Assembly: GCA_963755335.1 (NCBI GenBank) | Contig: CAVWJW010000008.1 | Span: 992,001 to 1,056,000 of the forward strand | Source: UBA10649 sp963755335 | GTDB lineage: Bacteria; Actinomycetota; Actinomycetes; S36-B12 | Length of the DNA: 64,000 nt | Direction of reading: 5' to 3' | Shown here: one piece after another, positions 53,609 to 62,613 of the stretch | How the letters are laid out: every line of letters starts with the position of its first letter | How positions within the stretch are numbered: position 1 is the first letter of the stretch | Made by a program: the position numbers and the translations under genes | Notes under the pieces: model-generated | Seen by the model: only the letters and a program-made list of their open reading frames with translations | What the model was told of the DNA's origin: nothing | The model's database searches: none

Positions 53609-53892
53609 TGGGTCGCAAGAACCGACGTCGAACCGACGAGACGAAGGAACTCGGCCCGGCCTATGCGAGCCGCACTGTCGAGGTGCACCCCGACGGCGAG
53701 TGGGTCGTGCAGAAGGTGACGGGCTCCGCAGCGACGAAGCCCTACCGCTGCCCGGGCTGCGATCAGGAGATCCTGCCGGCGACGCCGCACACCGTCGCCT
53801 TCCCTGCGGACGACCCCAAGGGGCTCGAGCACCGTCGGCACTGGCACACGCCCTGCTGGGCCGCTCGGGACCGCAGAGGACCGCGACGCTGA
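53608..53892 (+). CDS. Small conserved protein with CxxC and His/Cys cluster
   Basis: 94 residues, basic. A cysteine pair in YRCPGCDQEI and a later HRRHWHTPCW make a plausible zinc site. Related actinobacterial proteins are often labelled ATP/GTP-binding without any visible nucleotide motif; I see none here. Overlaps with the dehydrogenase before it (TGATG) and the hydrolase after it (TGATG) show tight operon coupling. The function is unknown. Confidence 0.75.
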   Translation: MGRKNRRRTDETKELGPAYASRTVEVHPDGEWVVQKVTGSAATKPYRCPGCDQEILPATPHTVAFPADDPKGLEHRRHWHTPCWAARDRRGPRR

Positions 53893-54635
53893 TGGACCAT
53901 CAGTCGATCGTGGCCAACTCGGTGCTTCCCGCCCGGCGGGATCCGCTCCGCCTGCGCACCGCGGACGGGTTGTCGTTGGTCGGCGAACTCGCCCTGCCGA
54001 TGCTCGCCGAGCCCCGGGCGACCATCGTCTGCGTGCACCCGCTCCCGACGCACGGCGGCATGATGGACAGCCACGTGCTGCGCAAGATGGCGTGGCGCCT
54101 GCCGGCCCTGGCCGACGTCGCCGTGCTGCGCTTCAACACGCGCGGAACCACGAGCGCGGCGGGCACCAGCGGGGGCGCCTTCGACGAGGGCCGCGGCGAG
54201 GGCCTCGACCTACGAGCGGCGATCGACGAGGTCGTCCGCCGCGGGCTGCCGGATCCGTGGCTACTGGGATGGTCGTTCGGCACCGACGTGATCCTGAAGC
54301 ACGGCAACATCGATCCCGTGCTCGGCGCCATCCTGCTGTCGCCTCCGCTGAGGTTCTCGACCGAGGCCGACCTCGTCGGCTGGGCCGGGTCACGACGCCC
54401 GATCACGGCGTTCGTGCCGGAGCTGGACGACTACCTGCAGCCCGAGGAGGCGGTTCGACGCTTCGCCGTCATTCCGCAGGCCGAGGTCCGCGGGATCGAT
54501 GGCGCCAAGCACCTATGGGTCGGCGAGCGGTTCGTGAAGCAGCTCCTCGACGGGATCGTCGACGTGGTGGCGCCCGAGATGAGCCCCCTGCCGACCGAGT
54601 GGCTCGGCCCGATGGACCGATGGAGCGACATATGA
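53892..54635 (+). CDS. Alpha/beta hydrolase (dienelactone hydrolase-like)
   Basis: 247 residues. The core reads TIVCVHPLPTHGGMMDSHVL, VLRFNTRGTTSA and the nucleophile elbow GWSFGTD; the likely His lies in GAKHLWVGE. Cytosolic, with no signal peptide. The first base of the ATG is shared with the preceding stop, and its own stop is shared with the next hydrolase (ATGA). Substrate unknown; the co-transcribed acyl-CoA dehydrogenase hints at thioester or lipid metabolism. Confidence 0.8.
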   Translation: MDHQSIVANSVLPARRDPLRLRTADGLSLVGELALPMLAEPRATIVCVHPLPTHGGMMDSHVLRKMAWRLPALADVAVLRFNTRGTTSAAGTSGGAFDEGRGEGLDLRAAIDEVVRRGLPDPWLLGWSFGTDVILKHGNIDPVLGAILLSPPLRFSTEADLVGWAGSRRPITAFVPELDDYLQPEEAVRRFAVIPQAEVRGIDGAKHLWVGERFVKQLLDGIVDVVAPEMSPLPTEWLGPMDRWSDI

Positions 54636-55418
54636 GCGGTTCGCTGCACGTCGAGGAGTTCGGCTCGGGGCCCACGATCGTCCTGCTGCACGCCTTCCCT
54701 TGCGATGGCACGATGTGGCGGCCCCAGGCGGATGCGCTGGCTAGCGCGGGCTGGCAGGTGCTGGTTCCGGACCTGCCCGGCTTCGGGCGATCGCGCCTTC
54801 TCGAGGGCGAGCCGTCGCTCTCGACGGTGGCAGACGTGGTTCTGACGGAGCTCGCCGACCGCGGCATCGACCGCTGTGTCGTCGGCGGCATCTCTCTGGG
54901 CGGCTATGTGACGATGGCCATCGCGGCGATCCGGCCGGACGTGCTTCGGGGCGTCGTGCTGTGCGACACCAAGGCGACAGCCGACGGCGACGCCGCGCGA
55001 CGAGAACCGCGAGCGGCTGGCTCGCCTGTGCGAGGAGTCGCCGGGCGACACGGCGCGCATCCTCGAGCAGGCGGTGCTGCCCGGTCTCCTCGGGGAGACG
55101 TCCAGGGCAGAGCGCCCCGACGTCGTCGCGCAGGTCAAGGGCTGGCTCGCGGCGGCCCCGGCGCCCACGGTGGCCTGGTATCAGCGCGCGATGGCCGTGC
55201 GTCCCGACTCCCTTTCCGTACTGGCGGGACTCGAGGTGCCCGCGGTCGTCATCTGGGGAGCCGAAGACGCGCTGAGCTCCCGAGACGAGCAGGACGTCAT
55301 GGTGGCCAGCCTGCGATCGGGCCAGTTCGTGGCGGTCGAGGCGGCTGGGCATCTCGCGAACGTCGAGCGACCCGACGCCGTCGGAACGGCGCTCGTGGAG
55401 TTCGTGAGCGGCTGCTGA
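54632..55418 (+). CDS. Alpha/beta hydrolase (enol-lactonase/PcaD-like), one frame break
   Basis: About 261 residues after repair. Seen: IVLLHAFPCDGTMWRPQ, VPDLPGFGRSR, the nucleophile elbow GGISLGGYV, VPAVVIWGAEDALSS (Asp) and AAGHLANVERPD (His). The frame shifts near 54996-55001; removing one base of GCGCGA continues as DENRERLARLCEE. It is the fourth gene of the overlapping operon starting at 51839. Catalytic residues are present in both halves, so the gene is probably functional once corrected. Confidence 0.8.
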
Positions 55419-55431
55419 CCCGCTGGGTCAG
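55415..55431. terminator. Hairpin after the hydrolase operon
   Basis: CTGACCC, loop GCT, GGGTCAG, overlapping the hydrolase stop and 12 bases before the end of the convergent acyltransferase gene. Confidence 0.5.
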
Positions 55432-55442
55432 GCCGTGCCTGC

Positions 55443-57359
55443 CTAGAGGCCGCCCTTCTTCTCGATGAGCTTGGCGTACGCGCGGGCGCCCTTGGCGGTC
55501 AGGTGGATGCCGTCGGACACGAAGTACTCCGGATGATCCTTCGATGCCGCGTACCAGTCGGCGATGACGGCGTTCGGGTAGTCCGGGATCACCTTGTCGA
55601 TCACGTCGTTGTTCGGGTTGCGCCAGGAGCGAGGCATGTTGTCGTTGACGACGACGACGCGCGGAGTGTCCTTGAGGATGTCGAGCATCTGCCGCATCAT
55701 CGACTCCGGCAGCACGCCATTGGTGCCTGGGTGCAGGACGACGACCGGGGCGAGCTTGTCGGCGGCGACGTAGCGCTTGAGCCGGCCGATGAACGCGCCA
55801 GGGAACCGGGACACGGCTGCATCCACCTTGGTGCCTGGGATCACTGACTTGAGGGTGCTCCGGGCACCGAGCATGACCGAGTCGCCGATACCGCTGAGTC
55901 GTCCGTTCGCGTTGGCGTCCCCAGGTCCGGCCACCGTCGACGACGCGGCGCTCGGTCCGGGTGACGTGGGCGACGAGTCCGTTGACGGATCCTGCGAGTC
56001 GAGGGCCACCTCGGTCGGGCCGCCACTGGCGATGCCCATCGCCGACGCGACATCGCTGGGCAGTCCGGCGGCAGCGGTGGGCGCCGGTGCCGAGGCCAGG
56101 GCCGCACCCAGGACGACGACGGCCATCGCCGTTCCGGCGACCGCGGCCACGCCCCGCTGAGTGCGACGGGTGCGCTCGCTGCCCTCGCTGGTGCGCCAGG
56201 CCTTGATCCAGCGATCGATCGCACCGCGACGGATCGGCATCTCGAAGAACCGGAAGCTCAGTTCTGCGACGCCGAACGTCAGGGCCAGCCGCAGGCCGAA
56301 CAGCGCCGGGCCGTCGAGCGGGACGTCGAGGTGCGGGCGGGTGATCATGAAGATCGGCCAGTGCCACAGGTACAGGCCGTACGACCGCTGGCCGATGTAC
56401 CGCCACGGCTGCGAGCCGAGCCACGGACCGAGGGGCGACGCGGGGTGCGTGCACATCGCGATCAGGAGGGCGACGAGCGCCGACAGCACGAGGAAGCCGC
56501 CACCGCGGTAGAGCCAGGGCGTGTACTCGCCGACGAAGAAGAAGAAGTAGAGGATGCCGAGAAGGGCGACGATGCCGACGCCGGTGATGATGGATCGAGC
56601 GCCGGGCGCGATGTTCTTGCGCATGCGGCCGGGCCGCCAGGCGGTCGCGAGGCCGGCACCGAGCAGCAGGCCCATGCAGTGGGAGTCGGTGCCGAAGTAG
56701 GCCCGGCTCGGATCGGCGAGGTCGGGGAAGCCGTTCATGAGGGCCAGCGCGGTCATCCAGGCGGTGGACGCCAGAGCGACCACGAGGGCGAGGATCCGCA
56801 GTCCGCGACGCGCCCAGCGCCGCACGACGAAGTACGCGACGGCGGGCCAGATCAGGTAGAACTGCTCCTCCACCGAGAGCGACCACAGGTGCTTGAGCAT
56901 GGGTGGCCGGCCGATGAACTCGAAGTACGACTGGCTGCTGAAGATGTACCACCAGTTGTTGACGTAGAACAGCGACGCGATCGTGTCAGCGCGCACCTGC
57001 GACGCGACGTCGCGGTAGAAGATCGCTGCGGCGACCGCCACCACCGCGAGCATGAGGAGCAGGGCGGGCAGCAGGCGTCGTGCGCGACCGAGGTAGAACT
57101 TCGCGAAGTTGATCCGTCCGGAGCGGTCGAACTCCTCGAGGATCAGCGACGTGATGAGGAAGCCGGAGAGCACGAAGAACACGTCGACGCCGAGGAATCC
57201 GCCCTTCATCCAGACGATGTCCGCGTGGTAGAAGAGCACGCCGAGGACGGCGAGGGCACGGACTCCGTCGAGTCCGGGCAGGTAGCCCATCTCGCCCTTG
57301 GGACGGCCCTGATCGAGCGTCCACGGCACGGCCGGCGTGCCGGTGGGCGTCACACTCAC
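55443..57359 (-). CDS. Acyltransferase-3/SGNH fusion (OafA/OatA-like)
   Basis: About 638 residues. The N-terminal part is the ten-helix acyltransferase-3 membrane domain: YLPGLDGVRALAVLGVLFYH, FFVLSGFLITSLI, RRLLPALLLML, WSLSVEEQFYLIWP. After a Ser/Pro/Thr-rich linker comes an extracytoplasmic SGNH domain: GIGDSVMLGARS, VVLHPGTNGVL and DGIHLTAKGARAY, with Ser and the D-x-x-H pair visible. This layout O-acetylates peptidoglycan or other surface glycans. On the minus strand TAGCAT ends six bases before GTG 57359, so I prefer that start; GTG 57365 is the alternative. Confidence 0.88.
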   Translation of the reverse strand: MSVTPTGTPAVPWTLDQGRPKGEMGYLPGLDGVRALAVLGVLFYHADIVWMKGGFLGVDVFFVLSGFLITSLILEEFDRSGRINFAKFYLGRARRLLPALLLMLAVVAVAAAIFYRDVASQVRADTIASLFYVNNWWYIFSSQSYFEFIGRPPMLKHLWSLSVEEQFYLIWPAVAYFVVRRWARRGLRILALVVALASTAWMTALALMNGFPDLADPSRAYFGTDSHCMGLLLGAGLATAWRPGRMRKNIAPGARSIITGVGIVALLGILYFFFFVGEYTPWLYRGGGFLVLSALVALLIAMCTHPASPLGPWLGSQPWRYIGQRSYGLYLWHWPIFMITRPHLDVPLDGPALFGLRLALTFGVAELSFRFFEMPIRRGAIDRWIKAWRTSEGSERTRRTQRGVAAVAGTAMAVVVLGAALASAPAPTAAAGLPSDVASAMGIASGGPTEVALDSQDPSTDSSPTSPGPSAASSTVAGPGDANANGRLSGIGDSVMLGARSTLKSVIPGTKVDAAVSRFPGAFIGRLKRYVAADKLAPVVVLHPGTNGVLPESMMRQMLDILKDTPRVVVVNDNMPRSWRNPNNDVIDKVIPDYPNAVIADWYAASKDHPEYFVSDGIHLTAKGARAYAKLIEKKGGL

Positions 57360-57365
57360 GCGCAC

Positions 57366-57371
57366 ATGCTA
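57366..57371 (-). promoter_or_regulatory. -10 box TAGCAT, leaderless promoter of the acyltransferase gene
   Basis: On the minus strand TAGCAT is followed by GTGCGC and then GTG 57359, the six-base spacing seen at other leaderless genes here. Confidence 0.45.
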
Positions 57372-57389
57372 CGGGAGTGACGGATGTGC

Positions 57390-58736
57390 TCAGGTATTGC
57401 GGAACCGGTTGATTTCGCCGATATGCCGCTCGCGAAGCTCGGGATTGGTCACGCCCAGTCCCTCGCGGGGAGCCAGGGCGAGGACGCCCACCTTGCCCTG
57501 ATGCGCATTGCGGTGCACCTCGTATGCCGCTTCACCGGCCTGGTCGAGCGGGAAGGCCTTGGACAGCGTGGGATGGATCATCCCCCGGGCGACGAGACGA
57601 TTGGCCTCGTACGCCTCGCGGTAGTTGGCGAAGTGGCTGCCGATGATCCGCTTGAGGTTCATCCACAGGTAGCGGTTGTCGTACTCGTGCATGAAGCCGC
57701 TGGTCGACGCGCACGTGACGATCGTGCCGCCCTTGCGCGTGACGTAGACGCTGGCCCCGAACGTCTCGCGACCGGGGTGCTCGAACACGATGTCGGTGTC
57801 GTCGCCGCCGGTGAGCTCGCGGATCCGCTTGCCCAGGCGCTGCCATTCCTTGGGGTCCTGGGTGTGCTCGTCCTTCCAGAACCGGTAGTCCTCGGCATTG
57901 CGGTCGATGATCAGCTCGGCGCCCATCTTGCGACAGATGTCGGCCTTCTCCGGAGAGGAGACCACGCATACCGGCGTCGCGCCGCCGTTGAGCGCCATCT
58001 GCGTGGCGTACGACCCCAGACCGCCGGAGGCTCCCCAGATCAGCACGATGTCGCCCTGCTTCATGCCGGCGCCGTTGCGGGAGACGAGCTGGCGGTAGGC
58101 GGTCGAATTGACCAGACCCGGCGTGGCCGCCTCTTCCCAGGTGAGGTGGGCGGGCTTCGGCAGCAACTGGTTGGACTTGACGATCGCGAGCTCGGCGAGG
58201 CCGCCGAAGTTCGTCTCGAAGCCCCAGATGCGCTGCTCGGGGTCCATCATCGTGTCGTTGTGCCCGGCGGGGGACTCCAGCTCGACGCTCAGGCAGTGGG
58301 CGACGACCTTGTCGCCGGGCTTCCAGGCGTTCACGCCGGGGCCCACGCGCAGGACGATGCCGGAGGCATCCGAACCGATGATGTGGTACGGCAGGTCGTG
58401 CCGCTTGGCATCCGAGTGCGTGCGGCCGTACCGCTCGAGGAAGCCGAACGTCGACACCGGCTCGAAGATGCTCGACCACACGGTGTTGTAGTTGATGCTC
58501 GAGGCCATCACGGCGACGAGTGCCTCGCCGGGGGCCAGCGCCGGCACCGGGACGTCGTCGAGGTGGATCGACTTCCGCGGGTCCTTGTCGCGCGACGCGA
58601 GGCCCTCGAACATCGCCTCCTCGTCCTTGTGGATCGTGATCGCACGGTACGAGTCCGGGATGGGCAGTGCGGCAACGTCGTCGCGCGATGCGTCGGCCAG
58701 GATGGCTTCCCGGATCTGGTCCATCGCCTGGGTCAT
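57390..58736 (-). CDS. ccrA: Crotonyl-CoA carboxylase/reductase
   Basis: 448 residues. It reductively carboxylates crotonyl-CoA to ethylmalonyl-CoA with NADPH and CO2, the key step of the ethylmalonyl-CoA pathway. It is of the MDR superfamily: nucleotide motif IWGASGGLGSYATQ. The residues that bind CO2 in the Kitasatospora enzyme (N81, F170, E171, H365) appear with a constant offset of three: N84, F173, E174 and H368, which separates it from plain enoyl reductases. The start is ATG 58736. An epimerase, a thiolase and meaB lie beside it. Confidence 0.95.
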   Translation of the reverse strand: MTQAMDQIREAILADASRDDVAALPIPDSYRAITIHKDEEAMFEGLASRDKDPRKSIHLDDVPVPALAPGEALVAVMASSINYNTVWSSIFEPVSTFGFLERYGRTHSDAKRHDLPYHIIGSDASGIVLRVGPGVNAWKPGDKVVAHCLSVELESPAGHNDTMMDPEQRIWGFETNFGGLAELAIVKSNQLLPKPAHLTWEEAATPGLVNSTAYRQLVSRNGAGMKQGDIVLIWGASGGLGSYATQMALNGGATPVCVVSSPEKADICRKMGAELIIDRNAEDYRFWKDEHTQDPKEWQRLGKRIRELTGGDDTDIVFEHPGRETFGASVYVTRKGGTIVTCASTSGFMHEYDNRYLWMNLKRIIGSHFANYREAYEANRLVARGMIHPTLSKAFPLDQAGEAAYEVHRNAHQGKVGVLALAPREGLGVTNPELRERHIGEINRFRNT

Positions 58737-58782
58737 CAGGACTCCGTTCAGTGGCGGGCTTTCTTTCAGTGTGCCAGACGGC

Positions 58783-58989
58783 TCAGCGGAAGTAGGTGGC
58801 CCAGACGTACACCGCAGCAGCGGTGATGGCCGCCGCGATCAGCGCGCGGCGGGCCTTGCGCCACAAGGCCATGAACAGCAACGCTGTCGCAGCTCCGGCG
58901 AGCACGGCGAGCAGGGCCGTCCACTGCTCGTCGGTGGGCGTCCAGCCCAGCACCGTGACGTCGGGGAAGTCGACGGCCGGGTGCCTCAC
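58783..58989 (-). CDS. Small two-helix membrane protein
   Basis: 68 residues. A short polar N-terminus (TPTDEQW) then two hydrophobic segments (ALLAVLAGAATALLFMALW and ALIAAAITAAAVYVWATYF) around a basic turn (RKARR). The GTG start overlaps the epimerase stop (GTGA), suggesting coupling. It lies between the epimerase and ccrA, so the three are probably one transcript. Function unknown. Confidence 0.6.
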   Translation of the reverse strand: MRHPAVDFPDVTVLGWTPTDEQWTALLAVLAGAATALLFMALWRKARRALIAAAITAAAVYVWATYFR

Positions 58990-59414
58990 GCGTGCTCGGG
59001 CGCTGCCTGAACCAGTTCGACGAGTACGCCGCCGCAGTCCTTGGGGTGGCAGAAGTTGACCAGCGATCCGGCCGTCCCGACCTGGGCCTGGTCGTACAGC
59101 ATGCGCACGCCCGTGGCCCGCAGCTGCTCGGCGGCGGCCTCGACGTCGTCCACCCCGTACGCGACCTGCTGGATCCCCGGACCTGACCGGTCGAGGAACT
59201 TGGCGATCGTCGAGCTGTCGTTCAGGGGGGCGAGCAGCTGGATGCAGGACCCGGAATCGCCGACGGCCAGCATCGCCTCGCGGACCCCCTGGCGCTCGTT
59301 CACCTCCTCGTGGACGACGGACATGCCGAAGGTGCGGCCGTAGAACTCGATTGCCGCGTCCAGGTCCGCGACGGCGATTCCCACGTGGTCGATGCGTGTC
59401 AGCAGCGAAGTCAT
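58986..59414 (-). CDS. mce: Methylmalonyl/ethylmalonyl-CoA epimerase
   Basis: 142 residues of the glyoxalase/VOC fold. Seen: RIDHVGIAVADLDAAIEFY with the first metal His, IQQVAYGVDDVEAAAEQL with a conserved Gln-Gln-Val-Ala pattern, and VNFCHPKDCGGVLVELVQ. It interconverts the (R) and (S) forms of methylmalonyl-CoA and, in the ethylmalonyl route, ethylmalonyl-CoA. ATG 59414 is chosen from family alignment of the MTSLLTRIDHVG start. Divergent from the thiolase gene with 43 bp between. Confidence 0.92.
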   Translation of the reverse strand: MTSLLTRIDHVGIAVADLDAAIEFYGRTFGMSVVHEEVNERQGVREAMLAVGDSGSCIQLLAPLNDSSTIAKFLDRSGPGIQQVAYGVDDVEAAAEQLRATGVRMLYDQAQVGTAGSLVNFCHPKDCGGVLVELVQAAPEHA

Positions 59415-59457
59415 GGGCAGTATGTTGTCATCATCGTCGACTCGGTTGGGAGCCGGA

Positions 59458-60654
59458 ATGTCCTTCGCTAACGGAGCGGTCATCGTCGCGGGCGCACGCA
59501 CGCCCATGGGCCGCCTGCAGGGGTCGCTCAAGTCCTTCAGCGGCGCGGACCTCGGCGGCTTTGCCATCAAGGCCGCTCTGGAGCGCGCTGGCGTGGCGCC
59601 CGACCAGGTCGACTACGTGATCATGGGCCAGGTCATCCAGGCCGGAGCCGGCCAGATCACCGCTCGCCAGGCCGCCGTCAAGGCCGGGATCCCGATGGAC
59701 GTGCCGGCCCTGACCGTCAACAAGGTGTGCCTGTCGGGAATCGACGCGATCGCGCTGGCCGACCAGCTGATCCGTGCGGGCGAGTTCGACATCGTCGTCG
59801 CCGGCGGCATGGAGTCGATGACGAACGCGCCGCACCTGCTCGTCGGCTCGCGGGAGGGCGTCAAGTACGGAGACTGGACACTCGTGGACTCCATGGCGTT
59901 CGACGCGCTCACATGCGCGTTCGACAACCTGCCGATGGGCGAGAGCACCGAGCGGCACAACGCCCGTTTCGACCTGACTCGCGAGGAGCAGGACGCCTTC
60001 AGCGCGCGTTCGCACCAGCGGGCCGCCGCTGCTGCGGCGGCGGGCGTCTTCGCTGAGGAGATCACGCCCATCACGGTGCCCCAGCGCAAGGGTGACCCGA
60101 TCGTGGTCTCGGCGGACGAGGGCATCCGCGCCGACACGACCGCGGAGTCGCTCGGCAAGCTGCGCCCGGCCTTCGCGAAGGACGGCACGATCACCGCCGG
60201 CAGCGCCTCGCAGATCTCCGACGGCGCGGCAGCGGTCGTCGTCATGAGCAAGGCCAAGGCCGAGGAGCTCGGGCTGACCTGGCTGGCCGAGATCGGCTCG
60301 CACGGCGTGGTCGCCGGGCCTGACGCGTCGTTGCAGGAGCAGCCGGCCAATGCCATCAGGCGCGCCTGCGAGAAGGAAGGCCTCGCCGTGTCCGACGTCG
60401 ATCTCTTCGAGATCAACGAGGCCTTCGCGGCCGTCGGCATCGTCTCCACGCGCTCGCTCGGCCTCGACGAGGCCATCGTCAACGTCAACGGCGGCGCCAT
60501 CGCGCTCGGCCACCCGGTCGGGATGTCGGGCGCACGCATCGTGCTGCACGCGGCCCTCGAGCTGAAGCGGCGGGGTGGAGGCATCGGTGCCGCGGCCCTG
60601 TGCGGCGGCGGCGGCCAGGGCGACGCACTGCTCGTGCGCGTGCCGTCCGCCTGA
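59458..60654 (+). CDS. Acetyl-CoA acetyltransferase (thiolase)
   Basis: 398 residues. The acyl-accepting Cys is C91 in NKVCLSG; the His is in NGGAIALGHPVGMSG and the second Cys in AALCGGGGQGDA. It condenses two acetyl-CoA to acetoacetyl-CoA, or runs in reverse in degradation. The start is ATG 59458; in-frame codons before it do not match the family. It lies divergent from the epimerase and 18 bases before meaB. Confidence 0.94.
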   Translation: MSFANGAVIVAGARTPMGRLQGSLKSFSGADLGGFAIKAALERAGVAPDQVDYVIMGQVIQAGAGQITARQAAVKAGIPMDVPALTVNKVCLSGIDAIALADQLIRAGEFDIVVAGGMESMTNAPHLLVGSREGVKYGDWTLVDSMAFDALTCAFDNLPMGESTERHNARFDLTREEQDAFSARSHQRAAAAAAAGVFAEEITPITVPQRKGDPIVVSADEGIRADTTAESLGKLRPAFAKDGTITAGSASQISDGAAAVVVMSKAKAEELGLTWLAEIGSHGVVAGPDASLQEQPANAIRRACEKEGLAVSDVDLFEINEAFAAVGIVSTRSLGLDEAIVNVNGGAIALGHPVGMSGARIVLHAALELKRRGGGIGAAALCGGGGQGDALLVRVPSA

Positions 60655-60672
60655 CCGGCGAGCCTGCGGCCC

Positions 60673-61626
60673 ATGGACCTCGTCACCCTCGTCGACGGCG
60701 CTCGGGCCGGTCGGACGCGTGACGTCGCCCGCCTGATCTCGATCGTCGAGAACGGCACCGGGCAGGTGCCCGAACTCATGCGGGCACTGTCCGAGTCCGC
60801 GGGGACGGCGCGGGTGATCGGCATCACGGGGGCGCCCGGCGTCGGCAAGTCGACCACCACGTCCGCGCTCATCTCGGCCCTTCGTGCTGCGGGCAGCCGC
60901 GTCGGGGTCCTTGCCGTGGACCCGTCGTCGCCCTTCTCCGGTGGCGCCCTGCTCGGCGACCGCATCCGGATGCAGGAGCACGCGACCGACGAGGGCGTGT
61001 TCATCCGCTCGATGGCCTCGCGCGGGCACCTGGGCGGCCTGTCGGCCACCACGCCGCAGGCCCTGCGCGTCCTCGAGCATGCGGGCTTCGACACCGTCCT
61101 CATCGAGACGGTCGGCGTCGGGCAGTCCGAGATCGAGGTGGCCGCTGCCGCTGACACCACGCTCGTCCTGCTCGCTCCCGGAATGGGTGACGGCATCCAG
61201 GCCGCGAAAGCCGGAATCCTGGAGATCGGCGACATCTTCGTCGTCAACAAGGCTGATCGCGATGGCGCGGACTCGTCGGTGCGCGAGCTGCGCAACATGA
61301 TCAACCTCGGCGACCGGGCCGCCGACGGCTGGAAGCCGCCGGTGCTCAAGACCGTGGCATCGACCGGCGACGGGATCGGCGCCCTGGTCGAGGCCATCGA
61401 CGAGCACGGGGAGCACCTACTGCGCAGCGGTGAACTGGAGGTGCGGCGGCTGCAACGGGCCCGCGACGAGATCCAGGCGATCGCCCTTGGCACCTTGCGC
61501 GAGCGGATCGCCGGGCTGGGGCAGGGGGAGTCGCTCGGCTCAGCGGCACGTGCGGTGGCGGACGGGCGAAGCGATGCCTACTCCGAGGCGGCGCTCCTCG
61601 TCGACGGACTGACGATCACGCCTTAG
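60673..61626 (+). CDS. meaB: MeaB/ArgK-type GTPase chaperone of B12-dependent acyl-CoA mutase
   Basis: 317 residues, G3E GTPase family. It protects and loads adenosylcobalamin mutases. P-loop GAPGVGKST (53-61), base II region AVDPSSPFSGGALLGDRIRM, ETVGVGQSE, and FVVNKADRDGA for guanine recognition. No mutase gene is in the window, so its partner is elsewhere. The stop overlaps the convergent lipoprotein gene by three bases. Confidence 0.94.
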   Translation: MDLVTLVDGARAGRTRDVARLISIVENGTGQVPELMRALSESAGTARVIGITGAPGVGKSTTTSALISALRAAGSRVGVLAVDPSSPFSGGALLGDRIRMQEHATDEGVFIRSMASRGHLGGLSATTPQALRVLEHAGFDTVLIETVGVGQSEIEVAAAADTTLVLLAPGMGDGIQAAKAGILEIGDIFVVNKADRDGADSSVRELRNMINLGDRAADGWKPPVLKTVASTGDGIGALVEAIDEHGEHLLRSGELEVRRLQRARDEIQAIALGTLRERIAGLGQGESLGSAARAVADGRSDAYSEAALLVDGLTITP

Positions 61627-61971
61627 CCCACCGTGCAGCCGGTGACCACGCCGGCGTCCACGGCGAAGTTGAGCCGCGTCTCGATGAAGTCCATGGTGGC
61701 CGGCAGGTCCTTGCCGTCCTGCTTGGTGATTCGCGTCGTGGCGCCGCTCGCCTCGGCAAGCGCGTTCGCTGCCTCGAGGGTGAGCTTCTGCTCGACAATC
61801 TGCGCGCACAGGGCGGTGAGATCGTCCTTGGCGCTGACGGGCGAGCCGCTGATGCTCACCGCCGAGGCAGTTGCATGCGCTGCTGCTGGTGCTCGAGCAG
61901 GCGGTGAGGCCGAACGTTGCGATGGCGATCACCACGGTGGCGGTGGTGACGGTGAGGGATCGAGTGCGCAT
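61623..61971 (-). CDS. Small lipoprotein, one frame break
   Basis: About 115 residues after repair. The N-terminal signal ends in a lipobox (TFGLTAC followed by SSTSSS), so the mature protein would be a membrane-anchored lipoprotein. The rest is Ala/Thr/Asp-rich with Cys in TALCAQIV and in a terminal VTGCTVG. The frame shifts at the TT of 61871-61872; removing one base gives SACTASAVSISG. The ribosome site GAGGAG precedes ATG 61971. I do not recognise a family. It lies 43 bases beyond the Rrf2 gene on the same strand. Confidence 0.65.
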
Positions 61972-62014
61972 GGGTTACTCCTCGTAGGTGGGCGGGCGAA
62001 ACACGGGGGAGCGG

Positions 62015-62482
62015 TCAGCGACGCTGCCATGCGCCGGGCTCGGCCAGGAGGTCGGTGACCGGCGCAGGCAGGGAACCGGAGGCCACGTCGGCGAGGCTGA
62101 TGTGCTCGAGCACGTGCCGCATCGAGGCCCGGACGGCGATCCACACCTCGCGCAGGTGCTGCGACGCGCCGGCGTAGTCGAGGTCCTCGGGGCGCTGGCC
62201 CCGCACGGCGGCGAGTGGTCCGTCGAGTGCCCGCACCACGTCGGCGATCGACACCTCCGCGGGATCGCGATCGAGGCGGTACCCGCCGTCGGCACCGCGC
62301 TGGCTGGCGACGATGCCGGACTGGCGCAGCTGGCGCAGGATGCCCTCGAGGAACTTCAGCGGGATGTCCTGTGCCGTGGCGATGGCCTCGCCCTTGACCA
62401 GTCGGGTCGGGTTGTCGGCGTACGCCGCTGCGAGCTCCAGGAGCGCGCGCATGCCGTAGTCGGCCTTGGCGGATACGTGCAT
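62015..62482 (-). CDS. Rrf2-family transcriptional regulator
   Basis: 155 residues. Winged-helix start HVSAKADYGMRALLELAAAY, recognition helix region IPLKFLEGILRQLRQSGIVASQRGADGGYRL, and a C-terminal dimer helix. No cysteine is present, so it does not carry an Fe-S cluster like IscR/NsrR and is closer to CymR-type cysteine/sulfur regulators. It is divergent from a sulfonate-type binding protein, a likely target. The start is ATG 62482. Confidence 0.88.
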   Translation of the reverse strand: MHVSAKADYGMRALLELAAAYADNPTRLVKGEAIATAQDIPLKFLEGILRQLRQSGIVASQRGADGGYRLDRDPAEVSIADVVRALDGPLAAVRGQRPEDLDYAGASQHLREVWIAVRASMRHVLEHISLADVASGSLPAPVTDLLAEPGAWQRR

Positions 62483-62613
62483 CCCCGCATTCTCGCGGGT
62501 GCCCCTGCGCCGTTGGCCCGCGACGCGCCGGACGCTCGGCGCCGTCCGGCCGGATATGTCGGCCATGTTCCCCCCTCCATCACCGTCTGCGGCCCCCCGC
62601 GACACGCCGGGAT

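Noticed and set aside
53608..53892. ATP/GTP-binding protein label
   Set aside because: No Walker or other nucleotide motif is visible in the 94 residues.
59431..61416. 661-codon antisense ORF over thiolase and meaB
   Set aside because: It spans two well-supported plus-strand genes; long antisense frames are expected at this GC content.
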